From: an uncultured Atopobiaceae bacterium
GTDB taxonomy: Bacteria > Actinomycetota > Coriobacteriia > Coriobacteriales > Atopobiaceae
NCBI GenBank assembly: GCA_905233865.1
Contig: CAJOGH010000070.1
Location: forward strand, 1,461-6,781
DNA length: 5,321 nt
Direction of reading: 5' to 3'
Part shown: piece after piece, positions 1-5,087 of the stretch
How the letters are laid out: each line of letters begins with the position of its first letter
Numbering within the stretch: position 1 is the stretch's first letter
The notes under the pieces: model-generated
Seen by the model: only the letters and a program-made list of their open reading frames with translations
Told to the model about the DNA's origin: nothing
Database searches by the model: none
Translations under genes and position numbers: made by a program

Positions 1-221
1 ATCATGTCCAGCTCGGCCTTGAGCAGTCCGGCCGCACTGTCAAGGCGCGTCGCCTTGAGGGAGTTGGAGCACACGAGCTCTGCCAGGCCGTCAGTCTTGT
101 GGGCGGGCGAGCTGACCTTGGGCCTCATCTCATAGAGCCTAACGGGCACATCTCTCTTGGCAAGCTGCAGGGCACACTCGCTGCCCGCAAGCCCTCCCCC
201 TACGACGATGACACGATCCAC
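1..221 (-). CDS. trmFO: TrmFO, folate/FAD-dependent tRNA (uracil-54-C5)-methyltransferase, N-terminal part
   Basis: Only the first 73 codons are inside the window; the gene continues past base 1. TrmFO makes 5-methyluridine at position 54 of tRNA (the T in the T-loop), using methylenetetrahydrofolate as carbon donor and reduced FAD; it is cytosolic. The translation opens with a Rossmann beta strand and the dinucleotide-binding motif GGGLAG (residues 8-13), followed by LYEMRP (29-34), whose Glu31 sits where the FAD ribose is normally bound. The family signature around LVCSNSLKA (49-57) contains Cys51, matching the conserved N-terminal cysteine of the family. The GTG start at 221-219 is chosen because translation from it begins directly at the Rossmann strand and GGAGGG lies 7 nt upstream (234-229). 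The gene begins 21 bp after the dprA stop, so it is probably in the same operon. It was not given among long open frames because it is cut by the edge. Confidence 0.93.
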   Translation of the reverse strand, partial: MDRVIVVGGGLAGSECALQLAKRDVPVRLYEMRPKVSSPAHKTDGLAELVCSNSLKATRLDSAAGLLKAELDM

Positions 222-242
222 GGGACAACCCTCCAAGTGCAA

Positions 243-1208
243 CTACACGACAAAGCGACGCGGCGGGGATTCGTCCCCGGCCTGCGTGTTGTCCATTTTA
301 CGCAAGAGGAGCTTCTCGCTCGCCGCGTATCTACCGTCTGGCAAACGCTTCACAAGCCCGCTCATCTCATACTCGCTGAGCTCGCGAGCCAGCCCTATGG
401 GCTCGCTGTCCAGCCTGCAGGCAAGCTCGTCAACACGTGACGGTGAGGCGACGACGGCCTCGAGCACGCGACTGAGCACAAGGTCATCACGTTGCTCGAT
501 GGCACGGAGCCTGCCAAAGTCAAGCGCCACACGCTCCTCGAGACCCACCTCGTCGACGATGATGCCCGCGCCCTGCTCGATGAGCGAGTTGGTGCCGCGA
601 GACTGGGGCGAGAAGATCGAACCAGGCACGGCATAGATGATGCGACCGAGCTCGAGAGCCATGTTGGCCGTCGATATGGTGCCAGAGGGAACACCTGCCT
701 CGACGACCATGAGGGCATGGCTGAGGGCGGCGATGACGTCATTGCGACGCCTGAAGGCAAAGGGTCGTGCCTCCTGGTCCCAGGGGCAGAGCGACACGAC
801 CACACCCTCCCCCGCCCAGGCACGCTCAAAGAGCTCCTTGGATGTCTTGGGGTACGGCACGTTGGCACCGGTTCCAGCCACCACGATGGTCTTGCCACCG
901 CGGTTGATAGCGGCATACTCGGCACACGAGTCACATCCCATGGCCCCTCCCGACACGACCACGACGTTGGAGGCGGCGGCGATCCTGCCCGCCATCTCCG
1001 CCGCTGCCATCCCATAGGGTGTGGCGCGACGGGCACCTATGACACCCAGGCACTGCTCATGAAGGAGCGTCGCATCCCCTATGCCATGCAGAATCTCAGG
1101 CGGCGAGGGCAGCTCCAAAAGCGCCTGAGGATAGTGGTCATCACCCGGACGCAAGTCGAACCTCCCAAACGTCATCTCATGCGCAACCACATCGCTGCTT
1201 GATTCCAT
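243..1208 (-). CDS. dprA: DprA/Smf DNA-processing protein, RecA loader
   Basis: 321 residues. DprA binds incoming single-stranded DNA during natural transformation, protects it and loads RecA; it acts in the cytosol. The Rossmann-like core is clear: YPQALLELPSPP (26-37), LGVIGARRATPYG (54-66), VVSGGAMGCD (84-93), IVVAGTGANVPYP (108-120), RRRNDVIAALS (153-163), VVEAGVPSGTISTA (168-181), YAVPGSIFSPQSRGTNSLI (192-210). Residues from about 240 to 300 fit the C-terminal winged-helix domain. The N-terminal SAM/helix-hairpin domain of longer DprA proteins is missing; the protein starts about 25 residues before the YP motif. The usual SGGARGID motif reads SGGAMGCD here, a divergence at a normally conserved Arg and Ile. 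The ATG at 1208 has AGGAGG five bases upstream (1219-1214), and this site overlaps the comM stop codon, implying coupled translation. trmFO follows after 21 bp. Confidence 0.95.
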   Translation of the reverse strand: MESSSDVVAHEMTFGRFDLRPGDDHYPQALLELPSPPEILHGIGDATLLHEQCLGVIGARRATPYGMAAAEMAGRIAAASNVVVVSGGAMGCDSCAEYAAINRGGKTIVVAGTGANVPYPKTSKELFERAWAGEGVVVSLCPWDQEARPFAFRRRNDVIAALSHALMVVEAGVPSGTISTANMALELGRIIYAVPGSIFSPQSRGTNSLIEQGAGIIVDEVGLEERVALDFGRLRAIEQRDDLVLSRVLEAVVASPSRVDELACRLDSEPIGLARELSEYEMSGLVKRLPDGRYAASEKLLLRKMDNTQAGDESPPRRFVV

Positions 1209-1217
1209 ACCAACCTC

Positions 1218-2711
1218 CTAAAGCTTCGACTGAGTCCGATAGCCACAGGCCTCTATGACGTCGGTCTCCTGTACAAGGTCGTGAGCTGAGACATCTGCTA
1301 TGGTTCGAGCGATTCTACCCACGCGCACCAGGGCGCGGCCGCCAAGCGCCAGTCGGTTCCCTAGGGTCTCGAGGGCGCGCAGGGCCTTGGGCTCGTACGA
1401 GGCACTCTCGATGGGGTCGTGAGCGTCCACAGGCCTTTCCCTCCTGCGCTCTTGTCGGAAGGACCTGGCGTCCTGAACCATCTGGCCCATGTCAGCCGAG
1501 CTCATTCCCCCTCCGCCACGTACAACCAAGTCAGACTGAGGGCGGCCAACATGTATGAGCAGGTCGATGCGATCAACGAGGGGGCCCGCGAGCTTGGCCT
1601 GATAGCGCGCAACCGCACCCTCCGAGCACGAGCAGGTCTTGGCTGGGTCACCTAGGTGGCCGCACGGACACGGGTTAGCAGCCGCGACGAGCATGAAGGA
1701 GCAGGGAAAGGTATACACGCCGTCAACGCGTACTATTCTGACCTCATGTTCCTCGAGTGGTTGTCGCAGAGCCTGGAGCGCGTTGTTGGCAAACTCGGGA
1801 AACTCGTCCAGAAAGAGCACACCGCCATGGGCCAGCGAGATCTCCCCGGGAATGACGGGTCTGCCGCCACCTATCAAGCCAGCCACAGAAATCGAGTGAT
1901 GCGGCGAGCGAAACGGGCGTATTCCGTGCGCGACATCGTCACAGTCGACGCCCGCCACGGAACGCAGAATCATGGACTGCAGGCGCTCGCCATCGTCCAT
2001 GGGCGGAAGGATGGAGGGCAGCCTTCGCGCGAGCATGGTCTTGCCTGAGCCAGGAGGTCCCACCATCAGAACGCCGTGGTTTCCTGCGGCAGCAACCACC
2101 AGTGCCCGCTTGGCCAGCTCTTGGTCTGCGACATCGGCAAAGTCGAGCTCGGAGGGGACGTGGCCAATCTGCAAGGGTGTGCCAGAGACCAAGAGCGGGG
2201 TGGGAAGGTCGGCCACGCCCCTCCTAAGCTGCATGATGGAGTCGATCTGACGGCAGGTGCCCTTGAGCTCGGGAGGCAGCGAGAGCGCCTGGCACACAAG
2301 CTCGAGGTTGTGCTCGCGCGCATAGGTCGCAAAGGCAATGAGCCCGCGAACAGGACAGACGGAGCCGTCCAAGCCAAGCTCGCCCACGAGCATGCAGTCA
2401 GCCAAACCGGCCGAGGGCACCTGGCGGGTGGCCACCAGTACCGCCGTCAGGATGGCAAGGTCCAGGCCCGTCCCCGTCTTCCTCAGCTCGCTCGGGGCGA
2501 GATTGACCGTGACGTTGCAGCGCGGAAGCGTGTAGTCTGCAGCCTTGATGGCACAGCGAACACGTTGCCGAGCCTCAAGAACCATGGCGTCCGGCATGCC
2601 CACGATGGTGATGCCGGGAAGCCCACCCGTCACACTGACCTCGATGGTGATGGGTATGGCCTCGGCGCCACGGATTATCGCGGAGCGGACCTGAACGTTT
2701 GCGCCGCTCAT
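1218..2711 (-). CDS. comM: ComM/YifB, Mg-chelatase-like AAA+ ATPase (branch-migration helicase)
   Basis: 497 residues, full length for the family (about 500). In Vibrio and other competent bacteria ComM is a hexameric helicase that extends branch migration when transformed DNA recombines with the chromosome. Domains in order: N-terminal ChlI/S5-like domain (about 20-140, with VNLAPSELRKTGTGLDLAI at 69-87), the AAA+ Mg_chelatase core (about 185-395) and a C-terminal helical domain (about 400-495). Walker A is GPPGSGKT (218-225) and Walker B is GGVLFLDE (296-303). FRSPHHSIS (267-275) and the four-cysteine stretch NPCPCGHLGDPAKTCSC (346-362; Cys348, 350, 360, 362), typical of YifB, are intact, so it looks active. 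Its ATG shares one base with the yraN stop codon (TAATG), indicating translational coupling. It directly precedes dprA, supporting a joint role in transformation or recombination. No frameshift is seen. Confidence 0.96.
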   Translation of the reverse strand: MSGANVQVRSAIIRGAEAIPITIEVSVTGGLPGITIVGMPDAMVLEARQRVRCAIKAADYTLPRCNVTVNLAPSELRKTGTGLDLAILTAVLVATRQVPSAGLADCMLVGELGLDGSVCPVRGLIAFATYAREHNLELVCQALSLPPELKGTCRQIDSIMQLRRGVADLPTPLLVSGTPLQIGHVPSELDFADVADQELAKRALVVAAAGNHGVLMVGPPGSGKTMLARRLPSILPPMDDGERLQSMILRSVAGVDCDDVAHGIRPFRSPHHSISVAGLIGGGRPVIPGEISLAHGGVLFLDEFPEFANNALQALRQPLEEHEVRIVRVDGVYTFPCSFMLVAAANPCPCGHLGDPAKTCSCSEGAVARYQAKLAGPLVDRIDLLIHVGRPQSDLVVRGGGGMSSADMGQMVQDARSFRQERRRERPVDAHDPIESASYEPKALRALETLGNRLALGGRALVRVGRIARTIADVSAHDLVQETDVIEACGYRTQSKL

Positions 2712-3496
2712 TAGTAGTCAAAGGTGTAAGCGCCCACGAGATGGCGCAGCCTGGCATGGCGCTCGGCCACGATGTTGATGGCAATCACGTCAAAGCGCAC
2801 GTGAGAGAGGTCGCGCGTGGCAAGGTAGAGCAGCGCCGCGTTGCGATACCTCCGCTGCTTCTGTCGGGTCACGGCAATCTCAGGAATGACCTCCTTATTG
2901 CCAAAGTCAGTGCGTGTCTTGACCTCAACCAGGACGTACTCGTTCTCGCTAGGGTCAAACGCGATGATGTCAACCTCGTTGTTTGCAAACCACTCGTTGG
3001 TCTTGACCACCTCATACCCCTGCTGCGAGAGATAGGCAGCCGCGAGCTTCTCGCCCTCCTTGCCAATCTCCGTGGTAGAAAGGTCCCATGAGTGGTGGGG
3101 CTCCTTGCCCATACCCTCGTTCTCCACGTCAGGCATCTCGGGGCACTCATCGTCCTCGAACTTGCCGAGCTGCTCGGGAGTGATCTCCATCACTCCCGAC
3201 TTGGCACTCGCCGCGTCACCGAGCCCAAAGGGGATGGGAACCTCGGGATCATCCTCGACGTCGCCGTCCAGGTCGCACTCGAGGCACTCCACAAAGCCCG
3301 CAACGTCGTCTTTCTCGCTCGCGTCAGAAGGTACGGCGCCGTGTTCCGTGGTTCCGGCGGCCTCTTGGCTCTTGTCGTCCTCTGACAGCGCTGAGTCCTT
3401 GACCTCCGAGGTGTCATCGACAGACGCTTGCTCAAGCTCCTCGGTGACCTCTTCGATCTCGTCTGCGACCGCGCACGCTCCCGTGTTGCTCATCAT
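2711..3496 (-). CDS. UPF0102/YraN-family predicted endonuclease-fold protein with long acidic N-terminal extension
   Basis: 261 residues, about twice the usual length of this family (about 115-130). The C-terminal part (about 140-261) is the UPF0102 domain: IGKEGEKLAAAYLSQQGYEVV (144-164), NEVDIIAFD (173-181), VLVEVKTRTDFGN (188-200) and HVRFDVIAI (232-240). Glu174, Asp176, Glu191 and Lys193 match the PD-(D/E)XK nuclease layout. A nuclease role is inferred from the fold; the biological substrate is not established. Residues 1-135 are low-complexity and very acidic (about 40 Asp/Glu, five Lys and no Arg in the first 130), contain a CLEC pair (71-74), and resemble no domain I recognise. The tandem ATG at 3496/3493 is preceded by AAAGGAG (3508-3502). 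An internal ATG at 3112 (Met129), with GGAG nine bases upstream, would give a normal-sized 133-residue protein and is a possible second start. The gene overlaps comM by one base. A separate 180-bp spacer lies upstream. Confidence 0.88.
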   Translation of the reverse strand: MMSNTGACAVADEIEEVTEELEQASVDDTSEVKDSALSEDDKSQEAAGTTEHGAVPSDASEKDDVAGFVECLECDLDGDVEDDPEVPIPFGLGDAASAKSGVMEITPEQLGKFEDDECPEMPDVENEGMGKEPHHSWDLSTTEIGKEGEKLAAAYLSQQGYEVVKTNEWFANNEVDIIAFDPSENEYVLVEVKTRTDFGNKEVIPEIAVTRQKQRRYRNAALLYLATRDLSHVRFDVIAINIVAERHARLRHLVGAYTFDY

Positions 3497-3676
3497 GGCT
3501 GCTCCTTTCGATGGTTGAGGGACAGCACTAGCGTGACAGGTGGCTCAAACAGATCTGTCTATCGGCTCAAACAGAAACCTTGGCCTAAAGTCGCAAAAAG
3601 GTTGAGTTTTGACACGACGCAGGAACCAACTGGGGCGCAGCTGGAAAAGGTTAAGCAAATTATTTGGGAAAACTCT
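3497..3676. other. Intergenic spacer with lower GC between rnhB and yraN
   Basis: 180 bp without a supported gene. The part from 3541 to 3676 has 62 G/C of 136 bases (46 percent by hand count), clearly below the flanking genes. It contains the pair of 12-bp direct repeats listed separately, a short dyad CAAAT-T-ATTTG (3656-3666) just past the rnhB stop, and a 7-bp imperfect hairpin (3626-3632 with 3638-3644, one G-U pair) that lacks a following T-run on the minus strand, so it is a poor intrinsic terminator. No convincing -35/-10 pair was found on the minus strand, though the length and composition are what one expects of a promoter region for yraN-comM-dprA. Confidence 0.6.
3542..3575 (-). 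promoter_or_regulatory. Two 12-bp direct repeats, 22 bp apart: candidate operator of the yraN-comM-dprA operon
   Basis: GGCTCAAACAGA occurs perfectly at 3542-3553 and again at 3564-3575 (TCTGTTTGAGCC on the coding strand). The start-to-start distance of 22 bp is two helical turns, so a dimeric regulator could contact both on one face. The second copy ends 45 bp upstream of the yraN ATG at 3496. The 8-bp palindrome CAGATCTG (3550-3557) overlaps the end of the proximal copy. Paired roughly 9-bp direct repeats separated by 12-13 bp are the known target layout of LytTR-type regulators such as ComE and AgrA; that link is inference from spacing and only partial base similarity. No clear promoter hexamers flank it. 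Confidence 0.5.
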
Positions 3677-4456
3677 TTAGAAGAGCCGCGGAGTCTCGAG
3701 AAAGTTGCCGCAGAACGACATGCGGTGGATGGGCGTGATACCCCGCTCGCGGATGGCCTGGATGTGCTGGGGCGAACCGTATCCCTTGGACTCGGCCAGG
3801 TGATAGCCCGGGTACTCGGCGTCATAGCCCACCATGAGCTCGTCTCGCGTCACCTTGGCCACGATCGACGCCGCGGCGATGCAGGCGATGCGCGCGTCGC
3901 CGTGAACCACGGTCTTCTCACGCGGATGGACATGGACGGGATTGCCGTCGATGAGCACGGCATCGGGCTCAATGCCGGCGTCGCGGATGGCCTCGGCCAT
4001 GGCGACCTTGATGCACACGGCCATGCCCGTGGCGTCGATGGCTGAGGGCTCGATGTGCGCGATTCCGATGGCGGTGGCCACACGCGCGATCTCTTGCGCC
4101 AGAACCTCGCGACGGGCAGGCGTGAGCTGCTTGGAGTCATTGATGCCCCAGATGCGAGGCTCTGCCGGGAGCGCCACGGCACACACGGTCAGGGGGCCGG
4201 CCAGCGCTCCCCTGCCCACCTCGTCCACGCCAAGGACCACGCCGTCTCCGCCAAGCTCGGTCTGGAGCTCATACATGGCGCTCACGCGCTCGTGCTCGCT
4301 GGCCTCGCGCTCCATGCGACGGCGAGCACGCGCGACGGCGCTCTTGACCTGTGCGCGCGGGTCATCGGCATAGCGCTCGCAGAGGGCGGTAAGCTCGTCG
4401 AGCCCCGCGTCGGCAAGCACGCCGCAGATCTCCTTGGCCGTCGCGGCCTTTTGCAT
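3677..4456 (-). CDS. rnhB: Ribonuclease HII (long form)
   Basis: 259 residues. RNase HII cuts the RNA strand of RNA/DNA hybrids and the 5' side of single ribonucleotides in DNA, starting ribonucleotide excision repair; it is cytosolic and metal dependent. The catalytic core starts at VLGVDEVGRGALAGPL (74-89) and carries the four expected acidic residues: Asp78, Glu79, Asp170 (in LIDGN) and Asp205 (in KVTRD). The GRG loop (81-83), INDSKQL (105-111), AAASIVAKVTRD (194-205) and YPGYHLAESKGYGSPQH (215-231) complete the signature. An alpha-helical, partly charged N-terminal extension of about 70 residues precedes the core, as in the long Bacillus-type enzyme; DDPRAQVKSAV (31-41) resembles the DPR segment there. 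The ATG at 4456 has AAGGAG (4468-4463) six bases upstream. rplS lies 60 bp upstream, and the spacer can fold so as to hide this Shine-Dalgarno. Confidence 0.96.
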   Translation of the reverse strand: MQKAATAKEICGVLADAGLDELTALCERYADDPRAQVKSAVARARRRMEREASEHERVSAMYELQTELGGDGVVLGVDEVGRGALAGPLTVCAVALPAEPRIWGINDSKQLTPARREVLAQEIARVATAIGIAHIEPSAIDATGMAVCIKVAMAEAIRDAGIEPDAVLIDGNPVHVHPREKTVVHGDARIACIAAASIVAKVTRDELMVGYDAEYPGYHLAESKGYGSPQHIQAIRERGITPIHRMSFCGNFLETPRLF

Positions 4457-4460
4457 GGTT

Positions 4461-4505
4461 GGCTCCTTGGTCGCAATAGCGAAGGAGCCGCCTCGCGGCG
4501 GCTCC
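4461..4505 (-). promoter_or_regulatory. Mutually exclusive hairpins in the rplS-rnhB spacer, one sequestering the rnhB ribosome-binding site
   Basis: On the mRNA strand three segments compete. Segment 1 (4505-4497, GGAGCCGCC) pairs perfectly over 9 bp with segment 2 (4492-4484, GGCGGCTCC) around a GCGA tetraloop of the GNRA class. Segment 2, shifted slightly (GGCTCCTT, 4489-4482), also pairs over 8 bp with segment 3 (AAGGAGCC, 4468-4461), which is the rnhB Shine-Dalgarno; a further CGC/GCG inner stem with a UAUU loop (4481-4472) extends it, leaving a 3-nt bulge. The two folds share 4484-4489 and cannot coexist. The first hairpin begins 11 nt after the rplS stop codon and lacks a clean T-run (TTCGCTATT follows), so it is a weak terminator or an mRNA-processing or stability hairpin. 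The pairings are seen directly; regulation is inferred. Confidence 0.5.
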
Positions 4506-4516
4506 CATGCACGTTC

Positions 4517-4861
4517 TTAGTCGCGGCGCTCGCGAAGACGGGCGGCCTTGCCCACGCGGTCGCGCAGGTAGTAGAGCTTGGCGCGACGGTGAACACCGTG
4601 ACGCACAACCTCGAGCTTGGCGATCTTGGGGCTGTGAAGGGGGAAGGTACGCTCGACGCCCACACCAAAGCTAATCTTGCGGACGGTGAAGGTCTCACGG
4701 CTGGAGCCACCGCTCATGCGGATGACGTCGCCCTGGAAGACCTGGACGCGCTCGCGGTCGCCCTCCTTGATGCGGTAGTGCACCTTGACGTTGTCGCCGA
4801 CCTCGACCGCGGGGATGTCCTCGCGGATCTGCTGGCGCTCGATGGCACGAATGTAGTCCAT
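4517..4861 (-). CDS. rplS: 50S ribosomal protein L19
   Basis: 114 residues, the normal length for bacterial L19 (about 113-120). L19 sits at the interface of the large and small ribosomal subunits and helps form an intersubunit bridge. The family pattern is continuous: REDIPAVEVGDNVKVHYRI (13-31), EGDRERVQVFQGDVI (33-47), SRETFTVRKISFGVGVERTF (54-73), LHSPKIAKLEVVRHG (75-89) and RRAKLYYLRDRVGKAARL (92-109). The ATG at 4861 is preceded by AGGAA (4871-4867), five bases away. A strong promoter and about 60 nt of leader lie upstream. rnhB follows 60 bp downstream; lepB or ylqF, which separate rplS and rnhB in some other bacteria, are absent here. Confidence 0.98.
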   Translation of the reverse strand: MDYIRAIERQQIREDIPAVEVGDNVKVHYRIKEGDRERVQVFQGDVIRMSGGSSRETFTVRKISFGVGVERTFPLHSPKIAKLEVVRHGVHRRAKLYYLRDRVGKAARLRERRD

Positions 4862-4887
4862 AGTGGTTCCTGTTCTCTAGAGGTGCC

Positions 4888-4905
4888 GCCGCTCCCGCGA
4901 ACGAC
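4888..4905 (-). promoter_or_regulatory. Hairpin in the rplS leader
   Basis: On the coding strand GTCGTTC (4905-4899) pairs with GAGCGGC (4894-4888) over 7 bp including two G-U pairs, around a GCGG loop. It lies in the leader between the predicted start of transcription and the rplS ribosome-binding site (4871-4867). A ribosomal-protein L19 leader is known in Firmicutes, but I cannot show that this is the same element. It may be autoregulatory, or simply a fortuitous GC-rich fold. Confidence 0.3.
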
Positions 4906-4929
4906 ACATAGGCTTACACACAAGACGGA

Positions 4930-4957
4930 ATTATAGCGGACATGGGGGCGTTCACAA
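4930..4957 (-). promoter_or_regulatory. Sigma-70/SigA-type promoter for rplS
   Basis: Reading on the minus strand, TTGTGA (4957-4952, four of six matches to TTGACA) is followed after 16 bp by a perfect TATAAT (4935-4930). Transcription would start near 4923, giving a leader of about 60 nt before the rplS ATG. This is the only place in the window with a textbook -10 and an acceptable -35, and it fits a highly expressed ribosomal-protein gene. Readthrough into rnhB is likely. Confidence 0.75.
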
Positions 4958-5006
4958 GTAATTCAAGTCATGCACACGAACGCGCACCAACGTAGACGGC
5001 AGCATA

Positions 5007-5058
5007 CATTCACGTGCAATCGCTGCAGCGCCGTGCGCGTCGGGATTGCACCCGAATG
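5007..5058. repeat. Imperfect 52-nt palindrome between the DUF5648 gene and rplS
   Basis: The arms are CATTC (5007-5011) with GAATG (5054-5058), then a symmetric 2-by-2 mismatch, then a perfect 8-bp pair GTGCAATC (5014-5021) with GATTGCAC (5044-5051). The 22-nt centre contains GCGC-CGT-GCGC (5028-5038), able to form its own small hairpin. It begins 30 bp after the stop of the upstream gene, where a terminator is expected, but no T-run follows on the minus strand. It could be a terminator of unusual form, a protein-binding dyad or a repeat element present elsewhere in the genome. Confidence 0.45.
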
Positions 5059-5087
5059 CGTCCAGGGGGGGTCGAGAAGAGCCCTTG

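Noticed and set aside
492..1202. A 236-codon plus-strand open frame opposite dprA.
   Set aside because: dprA on the minus strand carries all family motifs with a good ribosome-binding site; the plus frame shows no recognisable domain.
3542..3575. The two direct repeats as the start of a CRISPR array.
   Set aside because: Only two 12-bp copies with a 10-bp gap; this is too short for repeats or spacers, and no cas gene is present.
3609..3614. A TTGACA hexamer on the plus strand in the rnhB-yraN spacer.
   Set aside because: No -10-like sequence lies 15-19 bp downstream, and no plus-strand gene follows.
3626..3644. A terminator after rnhB.
   Set aside because: Only a 7-bp imperfect stem with one G-U pair and no T-run on the transcribed strand.
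3428..4045. A 205-codon plus-strand open frame, protein-like across the AT-richer spacer (for example a QLEKVKQIIWENSLEEP stretch).
   Set aside because: Most of it is antisense to rnhB and yraN, it has no ribosome-binding site at its ATG, and a minus-strand frame through the same spacer is open as well, so openness there is not informative.
4484..4505. A classical rho-independent terminator between rplS and rnhB.
   Set aside because: The stem is strong but is followed by TTCGCTATT rather than a T-run, and rnhB has no promoter of its own, so I describe it as a switch or processing hairpin instead.
4055..4936. A 293-codon plus-strand open frame opposite rnhB and rplS.
   Set aside because: It is the shadow of two unmistakable minus-strand genes in GC-rich DNA, and its composition (Ala/Leu/Asp/His-rich) is typical of antisense frames.
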